Positions 9,556 through 20,660 of a stretch of DNA of 64,000 bases are shown here, in pieces. The DNA is from Gigantopelta aegis (lineage: Eukaryota > Mollusca > Gastropoda > Neomphalida > Peltospiridae). The notes under the pieces were generated by a model. That model worked only from the letters and a program-made list of their open reading frames with translations, was not told where the DNA came from and searched no databases. Every line of letters starts with the position of its first letter. Positions within the stretch are counted from its first letter, which is position 1. Where the stretch lies: positions 4,717,669-4,781,668 of the forward strand of contig NC_054699.1 of the NCBI RefSeq assembly GCF_016097555.1, given 5' to 3'. Both the position numbers and the translations under genes were made by a program.

Positions 9556-10963
9556 AAACGTGTAACGAATTTTAACCGAATGCGCATTTTGATAGTGTTC
9601 ATAAATGAATGCACAAAAACGCCCCCAGTGTGTGTATCACGGGTCACATTTTACAGAAACAATCTTTAGACATAAGCGTATGAGACATAGGGCCATTTTC
9701 AACTGAAGTGCGTGAATATGTGGATGTCAATCATGCAAACCTTTATACCCATGGCGAGAACGCATTGCACGGGCAAAACATACAGAATTTCAGACATGGG
9801 TGCGTTGAAACAACTCATATGTTGGTACATGTACCATTTTGTTGTGGCCTCTAACCGGAAGTACCATTACTCATATTGAAATCCAAATGCTACTTAGGAA
9901 ACCTCACTCTTGGTCATACATTCCTTCTTTCATAATTGGTGTGTTGGACGGGCATCGTTAAATTAGCATGTGTAGTACTAACAATATGAGTGACCCTTCA
10001 ATAGTGACGCTGAGTATATATTACACTGTTACGATTCCACAAAATCTTTGGTCACACTTCCGATCATTCTCCGCATGTAAACAGGTCTAGACGAATATTG
10101 GTTAAAGAGAGCTGAAACTATTCGGATGTTGGGAAATTGTTCGTATTTCACATGCCAAGATGTTAGACATTATGTTCCATACGATTTACAGTACATATAT
10201 TGCCCGAAATTTAAAATATGAACAAAGTATCGTGAGGTTTACCTTTTCAATTCCCGTATTTTTACATTTAACATCAGTTTATACCATTTAATAAACCACT
10301 ATAATTATTATTAGCTTTGTTTAAGAAAATTCAGTCTTTATCTTTAAAATGCAATTACGATGGCAATGTTTGGTGTATTCTGTAGAATGTATTGATTGTT
10401 TATAAACAGCATGTCAAAAATCAACTCAACGGTTTTGTCCACTGGCCTGTGTCTGGTTTTGTCATAAGACATATACTGAGTCAAATTAAAAACTTCACAA
10501 TCTAAAATTTGAATAAATTCAATGAGTATTGAAAGCAGGCATTTTTTAGGAATAAATATTGTGATGGCAATGTCTACACTCCATTTGAAGCCCATCACAG
10601 CCCACGTGACCCAATCCACAGCACGTGTACAGCACCACTGAGGTAAAAGTGGTTTTGCACGTGCCACAGTTGTTATAGTTGTTGCTTTATGGTATATCAC
10701 GCACCCACATTTCTCTGCATTTCCTTTTTATGGAGAATATTTCTGCTATCGGGGGGCAGGGGGGAATCCCGGGAAATTAGGGGTGTTCAGTGGTGGGGAC
10801 AATTGTAAGTAGGACGATTGCACTTTAAATCAGCTTTGTTTATTGTTTGGAGAAAATTGTACCTTTTCGCTTATTAATAACATTAAAAAGGTTCCTGTGT
10901 CATATCCCACTACTCGATACCATTGTTTGCTTTGATGCCAGGCGTCGTGGTTAGGCTTTCTAT
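9556..10963. other. Intergenic, no gene recognised
   Basis: AT-rich sequence with no repeat family I recognise. A 118-codon open frame on the minus strand (10700-10344) shows no motif or splice context and is left uncalled. A short G-run lies near 10751. Confidence 0.5.
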
Positions 10964-11573
10964 GTCACAAAGGGCTAGAATACACTACAGCCAGCATTGT
11001 CATCGATCGTTAAGCATTCATTTACACTTGATAACAGGCAAATACACATTACAGTACCTCCTTCGACTTCTTAATTCTGTCCATTATATATATATTTATA
11101 CTATTTTTGGTCAAGTGTCAGTGACTATACCTCGATTTTCCCCCGACATCGGCGTATGGTGAATTCAACACAAAAGGATGTACAACTGGGTTTTTCCCCA
11201 ATTCAAAATATCACGCTTATCTCACAGTCACGTGAGTTTGCTGGACAAATAAGAATTTAATTCACGCTAAATCAGTCCTAAGTTCAGCCAGCGAACGTTT
11301 CGCTGACGTTGGCGAACTGTTTGACTGGTTGTTGACGTGACTATTTGGTTTATCGTGAAGCGCATAAACCAGTTTAGCGGACGTTTTTCTACTCGGTCTA
11401 GCTGAACTCAGTTTGCACCATGGAATTATGGAATACCGGCGGTGACATGCTAATTGTAATTTTATATTTTCTCGTTTCTATTTGCGTATTGCTATTTGTT
11501 CGTTGCTACTTGCTAATTGTTCGTTGCTATTTTCTGACTGCTCTTTGCTCTAAGTTGCTAATTGCTAATTGCG
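10964..11573. repeat. RepA dispersed repeat, copy 1 (uninterrupted)
   Basis: About 610 bases that reappear, broken by three insertions, at 30467-32270. Landmarks are GATCGTTAAGCATTCA, CCTCGATTTTCCCCCGACATC, a GCGAACGTTTCGCT palindrome, and a 3' part of repeated TTGCTAATTGTTCG words. No coding capacity is seen. It may be part of an LTR or a larger unknown element. Confidence 0.75.
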
Positions 11574-11581
11574 TATTTATT

Positions 11582-11860
11582 AAAGTTAAAGTTTGATGTG
11601 TTTAACGACACCACTACTGCACATTGATTTATTAATCATCATCTACTGGGTGTCAAACATTTGGTAACTTTAACATATAGTACTAGAGAGGAAACCCGCT
11701 ACATTTTTCCATTAGTAGCAAAGGATCTTTTATATTCACCATCCCTCAGACAGGATAGCACATATCACGGCCTTTGATATACCAGTCGTGGTGAACTGGC
11801 TGTAACGATAAATATCATAGTGGCCCACCGACGGGAATCAATCTAAGACTGCATCAAGAA
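11582..11860 (-). mobile_element. S2 tRNA-derived SINE, truncated
   Basis: On the minus strand it has the S2 body (GTCGTGGT.. CTATCCTGTCTG, TATAAAAGATCC) and a 3' end reading GTGTCGTTAAA. The tRNA-like head is reduced to a piece of the CCGACGGG..TC.ATC segment. S2 is the most frequent SINE in the window; full copies are at 45907-46231 and 55645-55973. Confidence 0.75.
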
Positions 11861-11876
11861 AAAGAAGAGAGAAAAA

Positions 11877-12024
11877 CATATTAAAACAACCAGAAACACA
11901 TTGAATATACAGACACTGATATTCTAAAGAAAAAATATATTTAATATGTAAGTTTAATCGTAGAAATATTTTATTAGTCGGAAACATCTTACAATGTAGC
12001 AAACTCAGGAATGTCATTTTAAAG
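11877..12024. mobile_element. Fragment of TTAA MITE family 2
   Basis: The right-hand part of the element that is intact at 63544-63950: it shares AGTTTAATCGTA.AAATATTTTATTAGTCGG and ends CTCAGGAATGTC...TTTTAA. Confidence 0.7.
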
Positions 12025-12716
12025 GATTTGACATGCCTGTGCCTAAATACGGGTATATTGTGTTGTCTTATAAAATAATTTACCTCTATCTCCGATATGG
12101 AAAAAATGCCATATGTTATGACAGTAGGTTTCAAAAGTTAAAAGTTAAAGTTTGTTTTATTTAATGACAAATCAAGACCACATCGATTGATTGATTTATT
12201 AATCATCGGCTATTAGATGTCAAATATTTTGACTCATAGTCTTCAGAGGAAACCCGCTACAGTTTACCATTAACAGCAATGGATCTTTTATATGCACTTT
12301 TCTACAGACAGGACAATACATACCACAGTTTTTTCTGTAATAATTGTTCGCATCTACACATGTAAAACCAACATGCACATCGTTCATATACCCATTTAAC
12401 CACGTTAGGGGCGGAATTTAGCTCAGTCGGTTGAGTGCTCGCTTGGGGTGCTTGCGTCGTATCGAACCACCTCCGTTGATACATTCAATTAACTGGATTT
12501 TTTTTCTGTTTCCAACCAGTGCACTAGAACTGGTCAAATGTCGTGGTATATGCTTTCCTGTCTGTGGGAAAGTGCATATAAAAGATCCCTTGCTGCTTTA
12601 GGAAAAATGTGGCAGGTTTTCTCTTATGGCTACGTGTCTGAATTACCAAATGTTTGACATCCGTTAATTAATGTGGTCTAGTGATGTCGTTAAATAGAAA
12701 CAAACTTTAACTTTTT
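12025..12716. mobile_element. Composite inverted SINE pair, copy 1
   Basis: A leader (GGATTTGACATG.CTGTGCC) is followed by the 3' half of an S2 SINE on the minus strand (12135-12345), a short linker ending AACCACGTTAGGGG, and a full S2 on the plus strand (12408-12716) with A box TAGCTCAGTCGG and a B-like ATCGAACCACC. The same leader, the same inverted arrangement and the same linker recur at 42446-43020, so the composite was copied as a unit. Confidence 0.75.
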
Positions 12717-12777
12717 GACTTTAACGACGTTGAGCGAGACCTATTTCTGTGATTATTTTCAAGATGGCCAATATCAC

Positions 12778-12957
12778 CAGTGGCGGATCCAGAAAATCCA
12801 CCCCTAGTGACATGAGGCGGAATGCCAAGGGAACTTTGTGGGAGGTTTGGAGGGGGATCGTAAACAAATGATAATTAATATATAATAAAATTATAACAGT
12901 CGCAAAATTTAGGGGGTAGGCGGGCCCCTGCCGCCCCGTCCCCTAGATCCGCCTCTG
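12778..12957. mobile_element. GGATCC-type MITE with 5-bp TSD
   Basis: A 180-bp element from CAGTGGCGGATCCAG to CTAGATCCGCCTCTG, flanked on both sides by ATCAC. Related elements with 5-bp duplications are at 31152-31605 (TAGTC) and 55025-55242 (GGGAA). Confidence 0.8.
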
Positions 12958-12989
12958 ATCACGTGTACAAATTACATAGACGCGTCAAC

Positions 12990-13228
12990 AATTTACTTGA
13001 AACAACGGTCATGTCAGGTCATAGGCTTTAACGTGCACATTCAGAGCACACGCCTGTCATGGGCGCAGGTGTCGACTTACGCAGGCTTCCCAGTCCAGGA
13101 CCGGAAAGGGGTTGCTGGGAGGGGACCGCCCGTGCTTGACAAGTGCAGGAGAGCACAAGGAGCCCGAACAGGGTCGGTAGCGGGTGGGGTGCTTGTGATG
13201 ACATTGAATTTTGAAAATGTCCCATAGA
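12990..13228. repeat. R2 dispersed repeat, copy 1
   Basis: A block reading GTCATAGGCTTTAACG..CACATTCAGA...CACGCCTGTCATGGGC and ending AATTTTGAAAATGTCC.. The same series of words occurs, diverged, at 33180-33385, and a short piece occurs at 61432-61500. Overlapping short open frames on both strands are not believed to be genes. Confidence 0.6.
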
Positions 13229-13469
13229 ATTTAGTCCAAAAATTAAATTGTTTGAGCAACTTCGTGAGGTAATTTTGGCGCATATAGAAATAACGTTTAC
13301 ATTCGAATTATAGATGGATGTTCACTGCCAAACTAGTAAAACAGCTAGGTGCTAGATATTTTAATCCACTGACAGGTTCTTTTATTCAGTCACTGACGTA
13401 ACTAAAGTTATATCTGAGATAGTGAGGAGAACATGATGCAGGAAATCATTAAACAGATGTCAAAGTAAA

Positions 13470-13612
13470 GTTGTTGGGTTTTTTTTATTTCACGACGCCT
13501 CTAGAGCACATTGATTTTTATCTGATCATCGGCTATTGGACGTCAAACATATGGTCGTTCTGACATATTTCTTTAGAGGAAGTCCGCTGCCGCCACATAG
13601 GCTACTCTTTCC
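13470..13612 (-). mobile_element. S2 SINE, 3' fragment
   Basis: The 3' part of an S2 SINE on the minus strand, with ACGACGCCTCTAGAGCACATTGA and ATCATCGGCTATTGGA.GTCAAAC, ending in GGCTACTCTTTCCGAT. Truncated. Confidence 0.65.
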
Positions 13613-13639
13613 GATAATAGTCCAGGGAGTTATGTCCAT

Positions 13640-13960
13640 TTTTTGAAGGTTGCATCTTGAAATTCAAAATGGCTACCACTTTAATATATGTTTTTCAAAT
13701 ATCTCAACTCCCGGTTAACCTGGAAGCATAATGTTTTGTCCATGTACATTTCTGTATTCCATGCATTGGATGGTTTCATTTATATAGTCATTGAATAATG
13801 AAAACAATCTTGAAATTCAGTATGGCTGCCATTTTAGTACATTTGTCTTACCCAGTATATCTCAACTTATGGTTAACGGAGAAACACAATTTTGTTGTCT
13901 AGATGTATATTTCAGTGGTCAATAAATCTAATTCTTTAGATTCATAGTCATCCAGTTATG
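13640..13960. repeat. Diverged 152-bp direct repeat
   Basis: Two copies of a block starting ATCTTGAAATTCA..ATGGCTGCCA.TTT.. and containing ATCTCAACT...GGTTAAC, 152 bases apart (starts near 13654 and 13806). It lies directly beside the transposon-type ORF relic to the right and may be part of the same element. Confidence 0.6.
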
Positions 13961-13989
13961 CTAAATATCTTAAACTTCCCCACGCCCCA

Positions 13990-14690
13990 CCTCCCGGCCC
14001 CGAAGGGCGCTACGGCCCTGCATCTGATAAGTTCTACCACAGCTTCTGGTGCAGCTTGCACCTCCAACAGCAGTCACAAATATACAACCCCCTTAACCCA
14101 ACCAAGTTTGCATGGATCACGAATGTCCAGATGTAGCATGGAATCTTGAGCTCAGAAATGTGCTTGAAGATGTGCTCTTTGGGTATGCTGTTTTCATACC
14201 CCAGAAGTAGGTGGCAGTGTTTCCACTTTGGTTTTGGTGATGGTTTCTTGAACTTCTTTCATCTTAGAGTAGCTGCATAAGTTAAATCTTTACATTTTTC
14301 ACTGACCTCTTTGTATGGTTCATCACCGATTCCAAGTTGACTTCGGTGTTACTTATCTGTGGAGCTTTCGTGAATACATTGAATTCTCTTTATTGATGTC
14401 CACCATCACCAATTGTCCTGTTGTGTCATATCCAGTTACAGCATGAACATCTGGTAATCCGAGTCAATCTCTGGATACAGTTCATTATACAATGTTTGCA
14501 GGTTGATCTGGTTGTGATTTACATATAATTATTTGTGTAACCTAATGGTGATAAAAACCCAACAATCTGTGTCTTTGATGTAGAAATCCACCTCATTGCC
14601 TGGCCCGATTACTTCACGAGTATGAGGAATTATGATCATGTCTGCTTCTTCTTATGTACTGACACCTGTGGTAGGATGGTATTTAGTACA
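13990..14690 (-). pseudogene. Relic of transposon-type ORF (inverted copy 1)
   Basis: On the minus strand, broken frames spell LPDVHAVTGYDTTGQ near 14435-14480 and APEAVVELIRC near 14010-14060. In many invertebrate genomes these patterns belong to one multi-copy, transposon-like protein: a TDVLVLL..RY segment, then LPGLHA.TGCD.T, then a Cys-rich ..ELIRC..K..C end. I cannot name the superfamily with certainty. Many stops and frameshifts make it dead. A second relic of the same protein lies in the opposite direction at 14985-15359. Confidence 0.55.
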
Positions 14691-14984
14691 TATTTTGTTG
14701 TGTTTGTGACTGTTATTAGCGTTTTACATTAGTAAATAACTTTATATACCAGATCAGATCATATGATCATTTGTATATCTAATTGATGTCATTGATAGGA
14801 GTAGGCTTTTGCATGTGTCATTGTAACATCATGCCCGGCAATACTTTTCGATATCGTAGCGCTCAGATAGCTTTGAAAATCTGCAGCCTGGTTAGTGGAA
14901 ATATCTAATGTCATCTTTCATAAATATTACTGTGTTAAAAAATAAATCTTACACTCAATAACCATCTAATAGTGAATCAAAGCC

Positions 14985-15359
14985 TGCAGGAAATGCTTCT
15001 GATCACTGACAACATATATGGCAGATTAGAAGTGAATTTCTGCACCAGACACAGACTAAGTTCTTATCCTGAGAAGATCAGACACACTGATCCCAATAAT
15101 TATCGGTACAGACGTAAGTCGCAACCAGATCAACATGCAACTAATTGATGATGAAATGGGTTCAGAAAGAAAAATCAACATTACCAGGGTTGCATGTAGT
15201 AACTGGATGTGACACAACAGGACAAATTGATGGTATATGCAAACAAATGTTACTGAATGCATTCGGGAAAGCTCCACTGGCTATATCTGAAGCTCTTAAC
15301 CAGCTTGGAATTACTACCCAACGTAGCAAGGGTAGTCATAGACGCTACCTTTATGTCTG
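14985..15359 (+). pseudogene. Relic of transposon-type ORF (inverted copy 2)
   Basis: The plus strand encodes LPGLHVVTGCDTTGQ near 15190-15235, after a decayed stretch that aligns with the copy at 13990-14690 in opposite orientation (shared words CACAACCAGATCAAC and GTGGATTTCT). A 71-codon piece is open (15145-15360), but flanking frames are broken. The two relics form an inverted pair about 300 bases apart. Confidence 0.55.
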
Positions 15360-16020
15360 AAATGAGCAGCTTAACCCCCATTTTTTCCGATTCACTTTAA
15401 AGTGCTGTGCCAGACCATACACTAAAATTTCAAATTCCACAATTAAATGCTTTCTTAATTCATTGCAATAATATTTTACACCGATATGTAAATCAATAAT
15501 TACGAAAATGCCCCATAAAAGTATTAAAACATCACTCCAGTAGAACACTGCCGGAAACGACCGAGTAAAATTCTCGGTAAAAACATTTGCCTGTAAATAG
15601 CCGTGATGTCACGAAGGGAACACGCTTCACAAAAACCTACCACGAGATGACTTCCAGCGCAAGCGAAAGTGGAACCGACAGCGACTGCCAAGCTTGATTA
15701 TGCCATTCTTCTTTCGATGATGAATAGTGTAGTAATGACGACTGGACTAATATTTGTGCAACACAACAAATAATGCCATATCAGTTTGAACCTGGAACAT
15801 CTTCCGACGAACCACCGGCCTGACAGATGACGATGAAAATGGTCGTGGAGACAGCTTAACACTAATTTACAACTTTCATTCTTGTTTTGTTCTTTAGCTT
15901 TTTGTGCGAATTATTTTGCTACACTGTATGTTCTAATACTTGTGATGTAGTAGAAAAGACGATAAATAACTCTTGAATTCTACGAGTCAAGTGGACCCGA
16001 TATCGGTAATTTTAAGAAAT

Positions 16021-16428
16021 AAACAAAAACGACTTTTAGTCCGTCCCATCCCTTTATGAAGATGTTTTTTTTGTGTGTGAATAATTTCAGTTTAGTTTGA
16101 CGTAAAAAAAAGAAGAAAGAAGTAAAAGTGTTTTGGAAATAACAAAACAATACAATTTTTTGTTGTGTGCAATTGTGACAACAGTCTGCTCAGTAATAAA
16201 TAACTTATTTTAATTTTAAAAAATAAACAAAAACGACTTTTAGTCCGTCCCATCCATTTATGAAGATGGTTTTTTGTGTGAATAATTTCAGTTTAGTTTG
16301 ACGTAAAAAAAAAAGAAGAGAAGTAAAAGTGTTTTGGAAATAACAAAACAATACTATTTTTTTGTGTGCAGTTGTGAAAACAGTCTGCTCAGAAATAAAT
16401 AACTTATAGCACATTCCATAGTATGAAA
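16021..16428. repeat. 204-bp tandem duplication inside TTAA element
   Basis: The block beginning AAACAAAAACGACTTTTAG is repeated with a shift of 204 bases (16021 and 16225) with few differences, down to GTCTGCTCAG.AATAAATAACTTA. It is internal to the Kolobok-like relic and carries no coding signal. Confidence 0.8.
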
Positions 16429-16869
16429 AAAGGTTTTCTCTGTGGGAGGTATAGTAAAATTAATTTAATGTATTTATAGTCTGTTTTACAGGGAACGCCT
16501 TTTTTCATACTATGGAATTTACAAGTCATTTATTTCTGAGCCGATTGTTTTCTGAGATGCATACAAAATTAGCTTTTTTCTTTTTACAAAAAAACCCTAC
16601 ATTTTTGTAGGATGGGACGGACTAGGCTATAGATACTTACTTGTCTGTACTTTATTGTTTTAATGTTCTCGAACTGTAAAGAAAAATCTCACAAATGAAC
16701 GAGATGCAAACGACAACAAATCGGATCTCGGTGATTGCACGAACCATGCATGAGAAAACAAACTGACCGGAGTTGAAAGCATAACGCAATTTGGGATATT
16801 ACGATATGCACCCCAAGGTCGTTTCGGTGTGGATGGCGTCGGCTTGTTGTCATTTGTTTTGTGTCGCAC

Positions 16870-17141
16870 AAAAATTGTTGGTACGGCATCTTTTTTTAAA
16901 AGCCATAACACCTGGTATTCCCATATCTCGCTTAAGCCGACAAGCCAGTTCGGACGAATCGAAACTAAAGTGTCTGCTGTCGCAACGGTCTCCGGCATTT
17001 TCTTCCTGTCCAGTATTTCCACGTTGTTTTAATCAAATTCACACACAGCTTTTTCACAGCAACATTACTAGGAAATGCGTGAAGACTAAATTTATCGGCT
17101 TTTGTATTGCTACATCCGCCAACAACACGCCGTTTAACCAT
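16870..17141 (-). pseudogene. THAP domain remnant
   Basis: The minus strand from 17141 reads MVKRRVVGGCSNT..., then SLHAFPS and TTWKYWTG, the order seen in THAP zinc-binding domains. After a frame change near 17000 it continues to LLKKDAVPTIF, the usual THAP C-terminal AVPTIF motif. The first expected zinc-binding Cys is replaced by Arg (VKRR), and the Cys-His pair is not visible across the frame change, so DNA binding is presumably lost. It sits inside the 2-kb TTAA element. Confidence 0.65.
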
Positions 17142-17714
17142 AATAAACACAAATGAAGCAATGAACAATGGCGCTGACTATCGAAAGGAGTTCCCTTCGT
17201 GACGTCACGGATCAAATCTTACGGAAATTCCCGAAACGAATTCAACTGGTTCTGTTTTTCAGGGGAATATTTTTAAATGGAAAATATACCGGTATATAAT
17301 TTTTTTACATTTTTTTTCTTTTTTTCTAATCATATTAAATAATATCTTGATTGATATAGCTCAATACATCATACATCTGGCACAGCACTTTAAGGGCGAG
17401 GGGTGGTAGTATTTATATCTGTGGTGTATATGTCAATTGATACGCTGCAGGTAGGGGTTTTAGCCACATGTTACAATTGTGGGACTTGATTTGGTAATAT
17501 ACACCCTATAGATGGTGAATGGTGATGACAAGGCTGATGACGGTGATGATTATGATAAACGCTGATGGCGAATTGTGAAATGTGTTAATTTGTGCCAAAG
17601 TAACATTTTAACGAATCAATTCGATATGTGTAGTATTGTGTTATTGGTGATTACTTGTGTAGGAAATGACTCCTGAGTTGGCGTTTTTTTGTTTCTTTTA
17701 GATACTGACTTTTA

Positions 17715-17775
17715 AAAAAAAGAAGTTTAACGACACCACTAGAGCACAGTGATTTATTAATCATCGGCAATTGTA
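17715..17775 (-). mobile_element. S2 SINE, short 3' fragment
   Basis: Only the last 60 bases of an S2 SINE (TTTAACGACACCACTAGAGCACAGTGATTTATTAATCATCGG). It is followed directly by the 3' end of a LINE, which may have inserted into it. Confidence 0.7.
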
Positions 17776-18258
17776 TTGCCAAGACCCAACACTGAATTAT
17801 ATAAACACTCCAGATATTCCGGTGTTGAAACATGGAATACAATTCCAGATTCTATTAAAAAAAGTGTATCCTTGCCTTCATTTAAAAGACAATATAAAAA
17901 ATTCATAACAGCACTGGCTCTTGAAAATGGTTAGTAAAATCTTTACTAAGTCTGTACGTTTAAAAATTTTTTATTTATGATTATACCAAATTGCGATAAC
18001 CTTTGTTTATATATGTAAACAAATATTGTATTAATTATGTAAGCATCATGGGTATTTACCTTATAGTTTGAATTTGATGCATTCAATGATGGATAATTAT
18101 GTTGTGTTTTGTTATTACATTGTTTATTTCATTATATGTTGAGTAATACTTTTTTTTCTTCTCTTTTTTAATGTTTAATAGGCAGAAGGCCACAAGGGAG
18201 ATTGGTGGACTACTATTTGTGTAACCTTCTTCAAATAAAGATTATTATTATTATTATT
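17776..18258 (+). mobile_element. LINE 3' end with (ATT)n tail
   Basis: The last codons of a non-LTR retrotransposon protein are visible (TWNTIPDSIKKSVSLPSF with one frame change near 17835, ending FITALALENG and a stop at about 17930). A 3' UTR of about 310 bases follows and ends AATAAAG(ATT)n. A short repeat tail instead of poly(A) suits the CR1/L2 group. Confidence 0.65.
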
Positions 18259-18647
18259 TAGGTCAACCTTCACCTTCGTCTTTATGTTGGTGCGTTTTTT
18301 TCAATATAATATGTAGTTGTGATTCTGTTAAATTGCAGTTAGTATGTTAGTATTGACAGTTAGTATGTTGGTATTAGGTATATGGATTAGGAGTGTACTG
18401 AGGGGGGACTTGCTATGTGTATATGTTCCACCAATGAATATTTTGTTCAGTATATTTGTAGCGACGTATGCTTTTTTTCATAAATAACTATAATACACGG
18501 CATAGTTCAAGACATTACACAATACAAGCAGATATGCAAATAATTACTACTAAATGTAAAAATAAATATTCTGTTTTGTCCAATATTAAAATTACTCGAG
18601 AAAAGTCCAGGTCACAGCACAGGAAAGTTGTTGGACAGCCATGACTA

Positions 18648-18709
<62 letters not shown>

Positions 18710-18711
18710 CG
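18259..18711. other. Spacer with (TG)n microsatellite
   Basis: No gene. AT-rich DNA with duplicated GTTAGTATGTT.GTATT words near 18340-18375, then a TG run of about 50 bases (18649-18705) that abuts the truncated LINE. Confidence 0.6.
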
Positions 18712-20610
18712 TAGAATCACTAATGCCATCACTTTCCTCTTCAGTAAATTATCCAAATAATCATCAATGTTGTTGCCAAAAAGGTCTTTCAAGTATTGAT
18801 GCTTCTTTTGTGGTACAAGAAACTGTAAATCACTATAAGGAGCGTAATGACGGCACTTGCATAGCCTTTTTAGATAGTTCAAAAGCCTTTGATACAGTTT
18901 GGCATACAGGTTTATTGTATAAATTATCTGAAATTGGAATCCCTCCTAAGGTATGGCTCATTCTGGACAGTATTTACAACAACGCCAAATCGTGTGTTTT
19001 TGTAAACAATACCTTTTCACATTATTTCAAACAGCAGAGAGGGCTTTGTCAAGGTAGCATACTTTCCCCAAAAGTGTACGTTTTATATATAAATGATCTT
19101 CTAAACAAGTTAAGCCATTCAAAGAAAGGTTCTATGATCATAGATGTCCACGTTTCATGCCCTACACAGGCCGATGATATTGCTGTTATCTCCCCTTCAA
19201 CTGGCAATATGCAAGCTATGCTATTAATCTGCCAACAATATAGTCTGAAATGGAGATTTACGTTTTCATCGCTGAAAAGTCAGATGATTAATTTCTGTAA
19301 AGAGAGAAGACCCACATCTCCTTTAATATGGGAAACAAATACCCTGTACGTATTCTATAAAACATGTTGGTATCATTTTAAATAAGCATCTAAATAACTG
19401 CGACCGGACTTACAAGCATGTAAAACAATCAAATCTACAAGTATGATACTATTACAATCGGGGTGCCACCCACACGGACTGAATCCAACCACTAGTTTGA
19501 AGTTTGTCAACACTCTGTGCTTATCTAAAGCACTCTACGGCTGTGAACTATGGAACACCATTACTGAGAACGAGTTATTGGCTTTAAAAAGGGCTTTTAG
19601 ATTTGCAGTAAAAAATATACAAGGTCTACCTAAAAGGACACGAACAATTATTTGTTTAGGGTTAGTCGGTACCATTTCAATAGAAGCCAGAATAGATATC
19701 CATAAATTAAATTTTCTACAACATCTCCTTCACTGTCCTGCATGGAGTTTACCCTACAAGATTATAACAAGTAGGTTACTATGTTTTAAGAACCAGTGTG
19801 TTCCCGTTCCGGTTGGTTTTACAGGATACTTGGTAAATATAAATTGATTACATATTTAAATGACTTTTATAAAACTTCCACATTTCCTCCCAAATTTTTT
19901 TGGAAAAGAATAGTTAATAAAAGTGTTTTTGGGTATGAGAAAGCAAAATGGAAATCACACATTTCTTCAACTCCAGACATTAATCATTTCCTGCAAATTC
20001 ATCCAGTCTTAAAAATGCACAATGCATGGAAAATAGCTTATTCCACTCGTTTACTAAAAGAGCAGGCCCATCATGTCATTAGTGTTTGCGTTTCGTGGAG
20101 ACCACAGTCATCCTAAGGATTGTGCACTCTTTGTAAAGTGCAATACTCTGATCTTCTTGTACATGTTATAAATTACTGTCGGTATTTATCAGAAATTAGA
20201 CACAAGTTTGGTGTTCTCTCTTTGATATTGGTCCAATAGAGCTAAGCACTGATTTGCATAATCTCTCTGACGATAAATTTATCGTACAGCTATTGTCATG
20301 TAATTCTCCAATTAATGTTGACGAAGATACCGCAAAATTGTATAGTGAGGTTGTTATTCACTTCATCTACTTGTTAAGTAAAATATATTTTAAAGCATTA
20401 CTAACTAATTAAATAGTTGCATACTGCAGATATTACTATATGTACACCTCAGTGTGTGTCTGTGAGTACGTGTGTACGTGTGTTATATAACTTGTTTCTC
20501 ATAATCTTGTAATTGTTTCTGACGTTTACCTTGATTTTCAATAACTTGTCTTTTTTGTGCTATTTTCCTTTACTATTAATGCTATTGTAACTCTATTTAA
20601 GAGGAATAAA

Positions 20611-20612
<2 letters not shown>
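18712..20612 (+). mobile_element. 5'-truncated LINE with RT and C-terminal zinc knuckle
   Basis: The RT part (to about 19385) has FLDSSKAFDTVWH, QGSILSPKVYVLYIN and QADDI, so the catalytic Asps are kept except that the usual Tyr of YADD is Gln. The frame then breaks. Downstream pieces encode LSKALYGCELW, a region with FFWKRIVN, and the start of a C-terminal CxxC...H...C knuckle near 20115-20180. The 3' UTR ends in GAGGAATAAAGAA at a TA microsatellite. At least three frame breaks make it inactive. It is closely related to the fragment at 3333-3984, and this copy keeps the 3' end that the other one lacks. Confidence 0.8.

Positions 20613-20658
<46 letters not shown>
20613..20658. repeat. (TA)n microsatellite
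   Basis: An uninterrupted run of about 22 TA units that directly follows the LINE 3' end and precedes the 86-bp array. Confidence 0.9.

Positions 20659-20660
<2 letters not shown>

Larger units (their letters stand above)
15397..17393. mobile_element. Kolobok-like TTAA transposon relic (2 kb)
   Basis: Bounded by TTAA at 15397-15400 and 17390-17393. The terminal inverted repeat AGTGCTGTGCCAGA is perfect over 14 bases. A second inverted pair, CCGTGA.GTCACGAAGGGAAC, lies inside at 15601-15621 and 17190-17210. The interior holds a decayed THAP domain on the minus strand and a 204-bp internal tandem duplication. TTAA targets together with a THAP-type DNA-binding domain point to the Kolobok superfamily; the transposase core itself is missing. 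Confidence 0.7.

Noticed and set aside
10344..10700. 118-codon minus-strand ORF
   Set aside because: No recognised motif, no splice signals checked out, and AT-rich DNA gives such frames by chance; left as intergenic.
12408..12500. tRNA-like A and B boxes as tRNA genes (also 42741, 40976, 50866)
   Set aside because: The cloverleaf is incomplete, the B box is degenerate in S2, and the sequences continue into SINE bodies with repeat tails.
16965..17168. Short THAP-like frame as a functional host gene
   Set aside because: First zinc ligand lost, frame broken, and it lies inside a TTAA/TIR-bounded element.
18651..18720. ORF start within the (TG)n run before the LINE RT
   Set aside because: The CVCVCV residues come from the microsatellite; the true RT similarity starts near 18712.
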